Source: Ephydatia muelleri
Lineage: Eukaryota; Porifera; Demospongiae; Spongillida; Spongillidae
Reading direction: 5' to 3'
DNA: 64,000 nucleotides
NCBI GenBank assembly: GCA_013339895.1
Contig: JABACO010000018.1
Coordinates: 1,235,453-1,299,452, forward strand
Shown: piece by piece, positions 11,941-22,130 of the stretch
Position numbering within the stretch: position 1 is the first letter of the stretch
How the letters are laid out: the number at the start of each line of letters is the position of its first letter
Program-made: the position numbers and the translations under genes
The notes under the pieces: model-generated
Database searches by the model: none
Told to the model about the DNA's origin: nothing
What the model saw: the letters and a program-made list of their open reading frames with translations, nothing else

Positions 11941-14900
11941 TGTGTGTGTGTGGCTGTGTGGGTGTGGGGAGGGGGTGGGTATTGTGCGAGGGTGTACATG
12001 TGAGTTGACCTATTGCTTGTTTGTTGGCAGCGTGTTCACAGCAGAAGGGTGTTGAGGCATGCGTTTGATGTGTACGCGCAGAAGGGTTGGTCGCTGGCAG
12101 AGGTAACTTCTCCCCACAACTCTGTTGTGTTCGTTAACCCTTTCATCTTTGGCCCACTCACAAACACTGCATGCAGGATTTCATTGGCTTCTCTCTGGCG
12201 AGGTATTCCTTTAGCCTCCACAAACTGGACGAGGCCACCATGTACTTTGAGCGACTCCTGTCGCACGAATGCAGCCAGTCGCCACAGCAGCAGCTCACCA
12301 ACTTAAAAGAGTACATCTTCGTTCAAAAGGTCTAGAATAACCCCTAGCACACCACATCCAGGGCTGTATTGGTGTGCTGTGTTTGTACGGCTGAGAGCTG
12401 TGGTTATGTCCCTTTGGCAACATTGTGTACTTTCACTAATTTCTCCCCTTAGCAACGGTTGAACAGCGCGTCCGTCCTGCAGCAGGTACCTCTAGGCATG
12501 CAGAGTACTACCTTGGCGAGCACGGAGCAGATGCATCACCTGCCCTCGTTCCCAGTCCCACTCATACGAACTTCCTGCGTTGCCGTCACGTTTGCCACGG
12601 GTGTCGACCACGCCCACCTCTCCCGGCTGGTCAAGAAGTGCGCCTTCCAATCGAAGGGGGCCCGCTCTGCCCTAAGCGAAGATCTCCCCGCGATGGGAGA
12701 GGGTGGGCATGGCTACAGTCCTGTCCTCCCCCACAGAGCTGTGTCTGTGTCCGACGATGACCTGGGACAGTTCGGCATCGGAACATCCAGCTACAGTCCC
12801 CGCCCATCTGAGGTGTCGACGATGGAGGTGGAGAGGGAGTGGCACACCTTGGAGGCCTGGGCCAGTGGGCAAAAGGAGCACACCTTCCGGTCCTCCATGC
12901 TCTACCTGGACGACACCACCGATAATTCCTACGCCCCGATGTGTATTGTGAATGGTATGGAGGGGGAGGTGTTTTGGGGTGTGTGGTTTGATTATTCATC
13001 GCTTTTTTTTTTCCCCCTTTTCTTTTTTTCCCCTTCTCTCTCCTGCAGAGCCTATTGCTGTTAATTTGGTGTTCAAGAACCAGCTTCAGGTCATGCTGAA
13101 TATGGTTAGGATGTCACTGCTATGGCACTTTACGGAGGTTAGTGCATGTGTGTGTGCATGTGTATGTGCATGTGTGTGCGCATGTGTATACATTGTATGT
13201 GTGTGCATGTGTATACATTGTATGTGTGTGCATGTGTGTGTGCATGTGTATACATTGTATGTGTGTGCATGTGTGTGTGCATGTGTATACATTGTATGTG
13301 TGTGCATGTGTGTGTGCATGTGTATACATTGTATGTGTGTGCATGTGTGTGTGCATGTGTATACATTGTATGTGTGTGCATGTGTGTGTGCATGTGTATA
13401 CATTGTATGTGTGTGCATGTGTGTGTGCATGTGTATACATTGTATGTGTGTGCATGTGTGTGTGCATGTGTATACATTGTATGTGTGTGCATGTGTGTGT
13501 GCATGTGTATACATTGTATGTGTGTGCATGTGTGTGTGCATGTGTATACATTGTATGTGTGTGCATGTGTGTGTGCATGTGTATTGCATGTGTGTCAATG
13601 TATGTGTGCGTGTGTATATGTGTGTGTGTGCGTGTATATGTATGTCATTGTGTATGTGCGTGTGTGCGTGTATATATGTGTGTGTGTGTAGTCTTTACTG
13701 TGATGTGTGTTGTGATGTGTTGAGTGTCATTTTTGTTGGCTGTGCGTTTTATCGTTATGGATCTCTGTCCTGTCATGTGCTCACATGGTACCTAAAGGAG
13801 ACACAGGCAAACAAAATTGGTGCAACCACTGAAGTGATTGAGCGACTGATACTGGAACCTGATGAAGAGAGACCAGTAAGCCATGCAGTAGCCTTTACAC
13901 AGCCAGCCCCTACTAGTAAGCCTTGCAGTAGCCTTTACACAGCCAACCCCTACTAGTAAGCCATGCAGTAGCCTTTACACAGCCAACCCCTACCAGTAAG
14001 CCATGCAGTAGCCTTTACACAGCCAGCCCCTACTAGTAAGCCTTGCAGTAGCCTTTACACAGCCAACCCCTACTAGTAAGCCATGCAGTAGCATTTACAC
14101 AGCCAGCCCCTACTAGTAAGCCATGCAGTAGCCTTTACACAGCCAGCCCCTACTAGTAAGCCATGCAGTAGCCTTTACACAGCCAGCCCCTACTAGTAAG
14201 CCTTGCAGTAGCCTTTACACAGCCAGCCCCTACTAGTAAGCCATGCAGTAGCCTTTACACAGCCAGCCCCTACTAGTAAGCCTTGCAGTAGCCTTTACAC
14301 AGCCAACCCCTACTAGTAAGCCATGCAGTAGCCTTTACACAGCCAACCCCTACCAGTAAGCCATGCAGTAGCCTTTACACAGCCAGCCCCTACTAGTAAG
14401 CCATGCAGTAGCCTTTACACAGCCAGCCCCTACTAGTAAGCCTTGCAGTAGCCTTTACACAGCCAACCCCTACTAGTAAGCCATGCAGTAGCCTTTACAC
14501 AGCCAACCCCTACCAGTAAGCCATGCAGTAGCCTTTACACAGCCAGCCCCTACTAGTAAGCCTTGCAGTAGCCTTTACACAGCCAACCCCTACTAGTAAG
14601 CCATGCAGTAGCATTTACACAGCCAGCCCCTACTAGTAAGCCATGCAGTAGCCTTTACACAGCCAGCCCCTACTAGTAAGCCATGCAGTAGCCTTTACAC
14701 AGCCAACCCCTACTAGTAAGCCTTGCAGTAGCCTTTACACAGCCAGCCCCTACTAGTAAGCCTTGCAGTAGCCTTTACACAGCCAGCCCCTACTAGTAAG
14801 CCATGCAGTAGCCTTTACACAGCCAGCCCCTACTAGTAAGCCTTGCAGTAGCCTTTACACAGCCAACCCCTACTAGTAAGCCATGCAGTAGCCTTTACAC

Positions 14901-16376
14901 AGCCAACCCCTACCAGTAAGCCATGCAGTAGCCTTTACACAGCCAGCCCCTACTAGTAAGCCATGCAGTAGCCTTTACACAGCCAGCCCCTACTAGTAAG
15001 CCATGCAGTAGCCTTTACACAGCCAGCCCCTACTAGTAAGCCTTGCAGTAGCCTTTACACAGCCAACCCCTACTAGTAAGCCATGCAGTAGCCTTTACAC
15101 AGCCAACCCCTACTAGTAAGCCTTGCAGTAGCCTTTACACAGCCAACCCCTACTAGTAAGCCATGCAGTAGCCTTTACACAGCCAGCCCCTATCCAGTAA
15201 GCCATGCAGTAGCCTTTACACAGCCAGCCCCTACTAGTAAGCCATGCAGAAGCCTTTACACAGCCAGCCCCTACCAGTAAGCCTTGCAGTAGCCTTTACA
15301 CAGCCAGCCCCTACTAGTAAGCCATGCAGTAGCCTTTACACAGCCAGCCCCTACCAGTAAGCCATGCAGTAGCCTTTACACAGCCAGCCCCTACTAGTAA
15401 GCCATGCAGTAGCCTTTACACAGCCAGCCCCTACCAGTAAGCCTTGCAGTAGCCTTTACACAGCCAGCCCCTACTAGTAAGCCATGCAGTAGCCTTTACA
15501 CAGCCAACCCCTACTAGTAAGCCATGCAGTAGCCTTTACACAGCCAGCCCCTACTAGTAAGCCATGCAGTAGCCTTTACACAGCCAGCCCCTACTAGTAA
15601 GCCATGCAGTAGCCTTTACACAGCCAGCCCCTACTAGTAAGCCTTGCAGTAGCCTTTACACAGCCAGCCCCTACTAGTAAGCCATGCAGTAGCCTTTACA
15701 CAGCCAGCCCCTACTAGTAAGCCATGCAGTAGCCTTTACACAGCCAGCCCCTACTAGTAAGCCTTGCAGTAGCCTTTACACAGCCAGCCCCTACTAGTAA
15801 GCCATGCAGTAGCCTTTACACAGCCAGCCCCTACTAGTAAGCCTTGCAGTAGCCTTTACACAGCCAACCCCTACTAGTAAGCCATGCAGTAGCCTTTACA
15901 CAGCCAGCCCCTACCAGTAAGCCTTGCAGTAGCCTTTACACAGCCAACCCCTATCCAGTAGCATTTACATTTGTGTGTGGGGTGTTTATGCGACACTCCT
16001 TAATTAGCTTCCACGTTACCCCCCCCCAGGTGACCTTTCATATAACGCCTCTGAAGGAAGGAACCATTGAGGTTGTGGGCGTGGTCTACACGCTCACGGT
16101 ACAGGATGCTCATCTCCCAGGGGATTCCCCTACTCAGCCTGTTCCCAGGACAACTCTGCCCAGCCTGGCGGCCACAGCAAAGGACTCCATTTACGAGAGG
16201 AGCGCCGGCGTGAGTGTGCAGACCGTGCTGTCCGAGGGGATACAGGGGAAGGTGGTATTTGGCGTGAGGGGACAGAGGCTGAACACGTCCAAGGCTGAAC
16301 GCTGCGCCACCATGTACAGGCCCGATTACAGGCTCAAGTGGACTGTCATCGAACCACAGCCGAAGATAGTTGTGAG

Positions 16377-16447
<71 letters not shown>

Positions 16448-19400
16448 CGTGTGTGTGTGCGTGCGTGCGTGCGTGCGTGCGCGTGTGTATGTTGGTGTAT
16501 CTGTGTGCATTGGTGTATATGTGTGTGTGTGTGGTGTGTGTTTGGGAATGTGTACATTGTCCTGGCATCATCATTTATGTATTGTCATGCAAATTTGTGC
16601 ACATGTTGGTGGTGTGATTTCGCATGTGTCTGTGTGTGTATCTCAGTGCATAACTATATGTACATGCTGTATGTCTGTTGATCTTACATATGTAGCTCTG
16701 TTGATCTTACATATGTAGCTGCATTGTGCATGTGTTTACATGTGTGTGTTGATCTGTTTTGTGTGTATAAGCATATGTACGTTTGTGTGGCGCGTGTCCT
16801 CTAAACACATGTGCCCATCCTTCTCTTTCCCTACCAGGCCAGCCTCACCGGCTTGACCAGCTGGTCTCTCATTGGTCAGGTGACCCGCCTGACCCTTGAG
16901 GTGATCAACTGTGGCCACGCCCCCTTGGAGTCACTGCGACTGGCCACCTCCCTCTCTGACCACCTCCTCCTTGAGACGAGTCCCCAGGCCAACCTCCCCA
17001 TCTACCCCTACCAGTCCTCATCGGTGGGCAGTTCCTCATCCCCTACCCCCGGAGACCCCCGCCCCCACTTGCCCCCGGGCGTGACCATTCCGTTGCCCGA
17101 CGGGTGTCTTCATCAAGGTCAGAGGGTCACAGCCAATCTCTTGCTGCACAGTCCGGAGTCTGTGTGCGACATTCCTTGCAACCTGATGTTCTGCTACAAG
17201 AAACTGGGGGCCACCAACGCATCGTCAATGAGGTAGGGTGCTGATTGTTGGTGTGGGTGTGGGTGTGGGTGGGGGTGGGGGGGCAGTGGGATCTGTAGGC
17301 ATGATGTGTGCACTGATTGTTGGGGTAGTGGTGTATGTGGGGGTGGGGGGGGGGGGCAGTGGGATCTGTAGGCATGATGTGTGCACTGATTGTTGGGGTA
17401 GTGGTGTATGTGGGGGTGGGGGGGCAGTGGGATCTGTAGGCATGATGTGTGCACTGATTGTTGGGGTAGTGGTGTATGTGGGGGTGTGGGTGGGGGGGGG
17501 GCAGTGGGATCTGTAGGCATGATGTGTGTATGTGTGTGGGGTGGGAAGGGGGAGGGGATTGTGGTTGTGTGCATGTTACAGTGTAGGGCCTGTTGGAGTG
17601 ATGTGTGAAAGGTCCGCGCGTGCATGTAGGTTTCCCCAGGTACTCAGACACACATGCATGTATTGCTTCCCCAGGTACAGGGTACTCAGACACACATGCA
17701 TGTATTGCTTCCCCAGGTACAGGGTACTCAGACACACATGCATGTATTGCTTCCCCAGGTACAGGGTACTCAGACACACATGCATGTATTGCTTCCCCAG
17801 GTACAGGGTACTCAGACATCCATGCATGTATTGCTTCCCCAGGTACAGGGTACTCAGACACACATGCATGTATTGCTTCCCCAGGTACAGGGTACTAAGA
17901 CACACATGCATGTATTGCTTCCCCAGGTACAGGGTACTCAGACATCCATGCATGTATTGCTTCCCCAGGTACAGGGTACTCAGACACACATGCATGTATT
18001 GCTTCCCCAGGTACAGGGTACTCAGACACACATGCATGTATTGCTTCCCCAGGTACAGGGTACTCAGACACACATGCACACTGAAAGTTCGTGATTCACT
18101 CCAAGTGAAGGCGTACACTGCCCATAGCTACGTGCCGGCCAAGGATCTGACCAATCAGTAAGTGGAGCTTGTTCTTTGTGATCTCTGTCCTTCATTGGAG
18201 GGTTTGTCCTGTCCATTAGAGGTGATCTCAACAATCTGCTTATCACTTTGGAGGTGGAAAACCGATGTCAAGTGAGTGGGACAGTGTGCAAGTGTGGGTG
18301 TTAGATTCTCTCCATCCTCCTCCCATCCGACCACACCTTTCCACCCTTCCCTCCTCCCCGTCCACTCCCCCTCCCTATCTCCTTTGCTCCCTCCCCACCC
18401 CTTTTACCAGGTGAATGCGGCCATTGAGATACAGGTCCTCCAAGTGTCCAGCGTCAGCAACAATTGGAGGATTCAGAAAGTTGACCCCAACCAAAGTACT
18501 TTGCATGCTATATAGAGGGTTTGTAGGGTGTGTTTTAATTGGAGTAATTGATCCAGGCGTGCCAAAGCTGTTGCCTGGAGTGGGCGGGCTCATCCACTTG
18601 AAGGCTATGAGATTTGCTGATACGGTCCCCAGTCCTAAAGGGGTGTGGTTCAACGATGTCCCTCTAGGGTTGGATACGGTAGGCACCTTAGCTTGGCTGT
18701 GCTGCCATAAGGGATCTCCCCTTCCTATCGATACCCTCCGTAGGTGAACAGCAGTCAGTTCCCCACTGCCCATTTCTTCTACTCCTCTGAGGCTTACCGG
18801 TCGCTGGGTGTGGAGGGGAAGGCCTCTGCTCCTACCTGTGACCTGGCACTCATCGTCCTGTGGAAGGTAAGCAACCACACTTGTGTGTTCTGCAAACATA
18901 GAAAGTAATCTGTACTGATCTGGTTTTACACTTCTCTTGCTATTGCACTTTTACCACACACCCTCCACATCCTGCCACACCCCCTCCTCATCCTGCCACA
19001 CCCCCTCCTTATCCTGCCACACCCCCTCCTCATCCTGCCACACCCCCTCCTCATCCTGCCACACACCCTCCTCATCCTGCCACACACCCTCATCATCATG
19101 CCACACCTCTTCTCTTCCTGCCACACCCCTCCTCATCATGCCACACACCCTCCTCATCCTGCCACACCCCCTCCTCATCCTGCCACACACCCTCATCATC
19201 ATGCCACACACCCTCCTCATCCTGCCACACACCCTCCTCATCATGCCACACCCTCTTCTCTTCCTGCCCCTTTCATGCTTTTCGTCACAGGCGTGTGTCC
19301 CGATTGGAGCAGATATGGTGTATTCCTACGGCCAACACACAGTCAGTATAGAACTGCCCCAGTCAATGACCAGCCTGTCTTGTGCACCAGTGCCTCTGCC

Positions 19401-21666
19401 GGGGGTAAGCTCCTCATATCTTTATAACTGTGTGTGTGTGTGTGGGAGGGGGGGGGGGGGGGGCATGGCTATACAGTGATGTAATGTACAGTGTGGCTAA
19501 CAATATATGGATATAACTCCAGCTTGGAGCTGCAGTATTATTAATCAGTCAACAGCTGATTTGTGGGAATGAATTGATTAGCAAGTCTTGTAAATTTCAA
19601 GGACTTTATAATTTGTTGTTTTGTCTAATTTCATCTTTTTATACATGAGGTTAGTTAATAAATTCAGCTACAAATGAATCAGTTGTAGAAACTCTGATAA
19701 TAGCTCAATTTTAATAACAGCTTTCCATGATTCTAATCATAGCTTACATTTATAGGCAGTATTGCAGCTAATTAACTTTTAGTTATTAAGCTTGAATGGG
19801 ACATGGTCCATAATTATCAACTGTAATAAACCAGGATTAATTTTTAGTTATTGACTCTTTAAATTCAGAGTTGTACCAACAGTGTAGGATAAGGATTTTA
19901 ATTGTTGTGAATACAATTAACGGGGCATTGGAGAGCATATTTGGATAGAGCTGGCGAATACCTGCAACAAAGTGAAACTGCCAACACTTAGAAAACTCAG
20001 ACAACAGAGATAGCACTCACTCGTTCCCACACTCAAACCTTAAAAAAATGTTTCTCCTTCTGCCAGATCTGATAAGATAAGGATAAAGGGTTATCTTTGT
20101 CATGATTGAAGCCTAATGTTAGCGGTTATGCAAAGGCACTAGAATTAACACCTGCTAAATTAACAAAAAGGTATGGTAAGGTGCTATCTCCGTCCTGGAG
20201 TGAGCCCTGCGCACAAGAGGCATATTAAGGCGGCCATACGGGCTGGATATTGTTTTAAAATAAAAATTAGTGTAGTTGTGGGTTTGTATGCACCAATTGA
20301 GTAAAAAGTAAGGAAGAAGGGACTACAGAAATTATTCAATTATGAATTTATAAATATCGCAGGCCTACATTTGAACTATATTATTTGCACAGTGTAGTCT
20401 GTAACATTTATCAATTCATTGTTACGCAATTGTAGTAAGCCTTACTTTTTACTGAATTGGTGCAAGCAAATCATACCAATTTTATTTTTTCAATTAAAAT
20501 TTCATATCTTGTATATTGTATGTCTGCATAGTGCTATCCACCTGTTCATCACAATAGCATGTTAATGTTTTAATTAAGGAATGTATGTGTCCATGACCTT
20601 CATGCATTCTCTACTCCATCCACTCACTGTGTCCATGACCTTCATGCATTCTCTACTCCATCCACTCACTGTGTCCATGACCTTCATGCATTCTCTACTC
20701 CAGCCACTCACTGTGTCCATGACCTTCATGCATTCTCTACTCCATCCACTCACTGTGTCCATGACCTTCATGCATTCTCTACTCCAGCCACTCACTGTGT
20801 CCATGACCTTCATGCATTCTCTACTCCATCCACTCACTGTGTCCATGACCTTCATGCATTCTCTACTCCAGCCACTCACTGTGTCCATGACCTTCATGCA
20901 TTCTCTACTCCATCCACTCACTGTGTCCATGACCTTCATGCATTCTCTACTCTAGCCACTCACTGTGTCCATGACCTTCATGCATTCTCTATTCCATCCA
21001 CTCACTGTGTCCATGACTTTCATGCATTCTCTACTCCATCCACTCACTGTGTCCATGACCTTCATGCATTCTCTACTCCATCCACTCACTGTGTCCATGA
21101 CCTTCATGCATTCTCTACTCCAGCCACTCACTGTGTCCATGACCTTCATGCATTCTCTACTCCATCCACTCACTGTGTCCATGACTTTCATGCATTCTCT
21201 ACTCCAGCCACTCACGCCTCCTGCATATGACATGGTGAAGTACCTGTTTGACCACGCCCCTACTGTGCGCCACGACTTTTCCCGCTGTGCATTGTGTCGC
21301 GTACCAGTCAAACTGGTTGTGCAGAACTGCTGCAAGGCCAAACTGGAAGTGGCAGTCCAGTTTGTGCCAGTCAAAGACAGGTACCCCACCTCCCCCTGAT
21401 GTTTGTCACCTGCTCCCTCTATATTTGTCCAATCCCGTTGCAGCACCAATCAGTCTGTACTGTTCTTGTGGAGTGGGAACATATCTGGTAGAAGAGTCAT
21501 TGAGCTAGAACCAAATGCAACCAGGACTATTTCTGTGTATGCCAATTTCACTGCCCCGGGCGTGTACAACTTGAATTCGGTTCAGGTTGAGGCCACTGTT
21601 ACTGGTACCACAGGCCTCTTTGTGCAGAGGCGCCAGAGAGCTAGCTATGTCACAGTTATGGAGTAG
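3636..21666 (+). CDS. TRAPPC8: TRAPPC8 (trafficking protein particle complex subunit 8), ~26 exons
   Basis: TRAPPC8 is the TRAPPIII-specific subunit that directs Rab1 activation in ER-Golgi traffic and autophagy. The encoded blocks run in family order: MAQSLQTSEVFVKNTFGLPV start; TPWFDQYCEVFLDNLKQLDY; YPKWLTPNLYYYHVLLHDAS; VPDPWRQYV; TPR-like GDLAFLLHNYEAAYTLYN; FLEQVAHAFLHTKPPMIRKY; QKGWSLAEDFIGFSLARYSF; and the C-terminal beta-sandwich part. Exons: 3636-3792, 3911-4111, 4512-4601, 4712-4877, 6299-6464, 6889-~7405, 7741-7849, 8204-8341, 8945-9051, 10252-10363, 11734-11865, 12031-12102, 12177-12329, 12453-12954, 13049-13137, 13798-13875, 16030-16371, 16838-17232, 18053-18157, 18220-18271, 18411-18495, 18557-18678, 18744-18866, 19291-19404, 21208-21380, 21444-21666. 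The sum is about 1,500 codons, close to the animal protein. Apparent 1-nt frameshifts occur near 7,308, 7,342 and 8,230. Exon 10 uses a GC donor, and exons 9 and 16 use AAG acceptors. Exon 6/7 limits are the least certain. Confidence 0.93.
4862..5220. repeat. G-rich array derived from the exon-4 donor region
   Basis: The exon 4/intron boundary phrase CCCTGTTCCGTGAGTGAGG recurs several times downstream as CCCTGTTCC(A/G)TGAGTGA-like units, alternating with GGTCCAATTCC variants. Long G runs lie at about 5,059-5,104 and 5,203-5,221. The array begins in the last exon bases, so the splice donor itself is part of the repeated unit. Confidence 0.75.
5484..5870. repeat. intronic ~32-40 bp minisatellite (CAACAGCCAACAGAAG...)
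   Basis: About ten units of ACAACAGCCAACAGAAGRGG followed by a variable G-rich spacer (GGAGGGGGAGGTGATAGG or GGCAGAGCGT). It lies in TRAPPC8 intron 4. Open frames on both strands are repeat artefacts. Confidence 0.85.
6124..6292. repeat. 21 bp pyrimidine-rich minisatellite at exon 5 acceptor
   Basis: Eight units of CTGACCCCACCCCCTCTATCT (unit split here: CTGACCCCACCCCC, then TCTATCT) end 6 bp before the TAG acceptor of TRAPPC8 exon 5 at 6,299. The array therefore doubles as the polypyrimidine tract. Confidence 0.85.
6560..6822. repeat. 15 bp minisatellite GTGTGGGACCATCAG
   Basis: About 17 units with GTGTGG/GTATGG and GGACC/GAACC/GAACT variants, in the intron between TRAPPC8 exons 5 and 6. 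All three plus frames stay open through most of it, giving collagen-like or WDHQV-like artefact proteins. Confidence 0.9.
7450..8200. repeat. two polypyrimidine arrays around TRAPPC8 exon 7
   Basis: 7,450-7,710 is a (CCCTCCTCTT)n-like array, and 7,890-8,200 a CTCTCCTCCCCTCCCTTCC-like array. Exon 7 (7,741-7,849) lies between them, and each array ends just upstream of an acceptor (7,740 and 8,203). Strand-asymmetric mirror-type tracts like these can form triplex DNA (general knowledge). Confidence 0.85.
8355..8770. repeat. long impure (TG)n microsatellite
   Basis: A TG-rich tract with TATG, TCTG and TGCATG interruptions that starts about 13 bp after the exon 8 donor (8,342). The long Cys/Val open frames are artefacts of the dinucleotide. 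Confidence 0.95.
9062..9206. repeat. (CA)n microsatellite after exon 9 donor
   Basis: An uninterrupted CA run of about 55 bp followed by CA with ATGCA interruptions. It starts 10 bp after the exon 9 splice donor at 9,052. Confidence 0.95.
9265..9380. mobile_element. 116 bp AT-rich foldback MITE in TRAPPC8 intron 9
   Basis: Near-perfect inverted repeat. CCAATCAAATAGCAAGAAAT at the left is mirrored by ATTTCTTTTTGATTGG at the right, with about 50 bp arms and a TGTACA centre. It has no coding capacity. A target duplication could not be assigned with confidence. Confidence 0.75.
9381..10251. other. TRAPPC8 intron 9 remainder
   Basis: AT-rich intronic DNA without a recognisable gene or further repeat, apart from a short CA tract at about 10,186-10,210 just upstream of the exon 10 acceptor. 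Confidence 0.6.
10376..10500. repeat. 23 bp minisatellite CTCCCATTGTTCCCCCTCTC
   Basis: Five near-identical units followed by degenerate copies to about 10,690. The array starts 12 bp after the GC-type donor of exon 10. Confidence 0.85.
10800..11195. repeat. ~48 bp minisatellite (GGGGTTAACATACCTCCTAG)
   Basis: About eight units of a sequence including TCTTTAGAGGCATTCGAAGG and GGGGTTAACATACCTCCTAG. Variants are TCTTTAGAAG/TAGTTAGAGG and TTAACA/TTCACA. It lies deep in the intron before exon 11. Confidence 0.9.
11607..11965. repeat. poly-C/poly-A run and (TG)n flanking exon 11
   Basis: A C run of about 26 with an A run of about 12 at 11,607-11,645, and a (TG)n tract at 11,881-11,955 starting about 15 bp after the exon 11 donor (11,866). 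Homopolymer lengths are probably unreliable in any assembly. Confidence 0.85.
13138..13690. repeat. 36 bp TG-rich minisatellite after exon 15 donor
   Basis: Eleven or so units of GTGTATACATTGTATGTGTG plus a TGCATGTGTGTGTGCAT segment. The first TGCATGTGTGTGTGCATG block begins 6 bp after the GTTAGT donor of exon 15 (13,138). Long MCVCMCIHCM-like open frames are artefacts. Confidence 0.9.
13876..15960. repeat. 40 bp minisatellite of splice-donor units, ~52 copies
   Basis: The unit is GTAAGCCATGCAGTAGCCTT + TACACAGCCAGCCCCTACTA. The first unit is the intron start of TRAPPC8 exon 16: the exon ends ...GAGAGACCA and the intron begins GTAAGCC. Each following unit repeats the same GTAAGCC donor after TACTA or TACCA. 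Point variants (CCATGC/CCTTGC, CCAGCC/CCAACC) form higher-order patterns. Two units near 15,190 and 15,950 carry an extra base (TATCCA). Confidence 0.95.
16372..16550. repeat. (TG)n/(CG TG)n tract after exon 17 donor
   Basis: The donor GTGAGT at 16,372 runs directly into about 60 bp of pure TG, then GTGCGTGCG-rich alternating purine-pyrimidine DNA. This is a likely Z-DNA-prone sequence by composition. Confidence 0.9.
17233..17545. repeat. ~68 bp G-rich minisatellite after exon 18 donor
   Basis: Four units containing GGCATGATGTGTGCACTGAT, TGTTGGGGTAGTGGTG and a GGGGGCAGTGGGATCTGTA segment, beginning immediately after the exon 18 donor GTAGGG. G-run lengths vary between units. Confidence 0.85.
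17632..18079 (+). repeat. 42 bp in-frame splice-acceptor minisatellite
   Basis: About eleven units of GTACAGGGTACTCAGACACA + CATGCATGTATTGCTTCCCCAG. The last unit is the real 3' splice site (CCCCAG at 18,043-18,052) plus the first 27 coding bases of TRAPPC8 exon 19 (YRVLRHTC). Every upstream unit repeats both. The unit is 14 codons with no stop, so the reading frame is continuous from the first unit into exon 19. Confidence 0.93.
18955..19265. repeat. ~21 bp pyrimidine-rich minisatellite before exon 24
   Basis: About 14 units of CCACACCCCCTCCTCATCCTG with ACACCC/CATCATCATG variants, ending 25 bp before the CACAG acceptor of TRAPPC8 exon 24. It probably serves as the polypyrimidine tract. Confidence 0.9.
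20283..20470. mobile_element. ~188 bp MITE with TIR TGCACCAATTGAGTAAAAAG
   Basis: Left end TGCACCAATTGAGTAAAAAG is mirrored at the right by CTTTTTACTGAATTGGTGCA; the inverted repeats are about 30 bp and AT-rich between. It lies in the long AT-rich intron before exon 25. The rest of 19,490-20,580 is AT-rich intronic DNA without other clear features. Confidence 0.75.
20585..21207 (+). repeat. 42 bp in-frame minisatellite carrying exon 25 acceptor
   Basis: About fifteen units of CCACTCACTGTGTCCATGAC + CTTCATGCATTCTCTACTCCAG. The last CTCCAG (21,202-21,207) is the acceptor for TRAPPC8 exon 25, whose first bases CCACTCAC belong to the unit. Units alternate between CTCCAG (acceptor kept) and CTCCAT (acceptor lost); one has CTCTAG and creates a stop. 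Apart from that stop at about 20,950 the 14-codon unit is open and in frame with exon 25. Confidence 0.93.
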
Positions 21667-22130
21667 CGTTCAGTGTGTATGGCTCTTGCCACCGTTTTTG
21701 TATTGTTTATTTCCTTTTGGATGTTCCTCCACTTCAGTTATGGTCCTTGACTTCAGTTATGGTTGTTTTATCTCTAATATAAAGCAGGCATTTATGTTGA
21801 CTTCTTGCAGTTAGGAAGTGTGCCTATGTGTATTTATATGGTCACTTAACTAGTGCCCAGACTCAGCAAAAATTGGGCACGTTTCCATGATGTGTAATTG
21901 GGTGTGTCCTACATTGCACATAAACACTTTCCATGTTTGATTGCACTATTCTTACTGGACGTCTGAATCTTACTCCCATCACGATGCAACAATCAAAATT
22001 GCATACAACATCAATATTGCTACACATAACACTAAACCACAAACAATCAAACAGAGGGAAAGTTGGATGTACCTGTTACACACATGAACAGGCCATTTAA
22101 TAAATGAGATGGGATGGTTGAGGTGGTCCT
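21667..22130. other. convergent intergenic region TRAPPC8/CHMP4
   Basis: The 3' ends of the two genes face each other across 464 bp. An ATATAAA-type signal at about 21,777 and AATAAA at about 22,100 (plus strand) are possible polyadenylation signals for TRAPPC8. No gene is seen. Confidence 0.5.

Noticed and set aside
13876..15960. Regular direct repeats resembling a CRISPR array
   Set aside because: There are no unique spacers: the whole 40-bp unit repeats head-to-tail, within an intron of a eukaryotic gene.
17576..18118. Antisense open frame of repeated YLGKQYMHVCLSTL
   Set aside because: Shadow of the 42-bp acceptor minisatellite upstream of exon 19.
20952..21449. Antisense open frame of repeated GWSRECMKVMDTVS
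   Set aside because: It is the reverse complement of the 42-bp acceptor array and of TRAPPC8 exon 25. The sense strand is the conserved gene.
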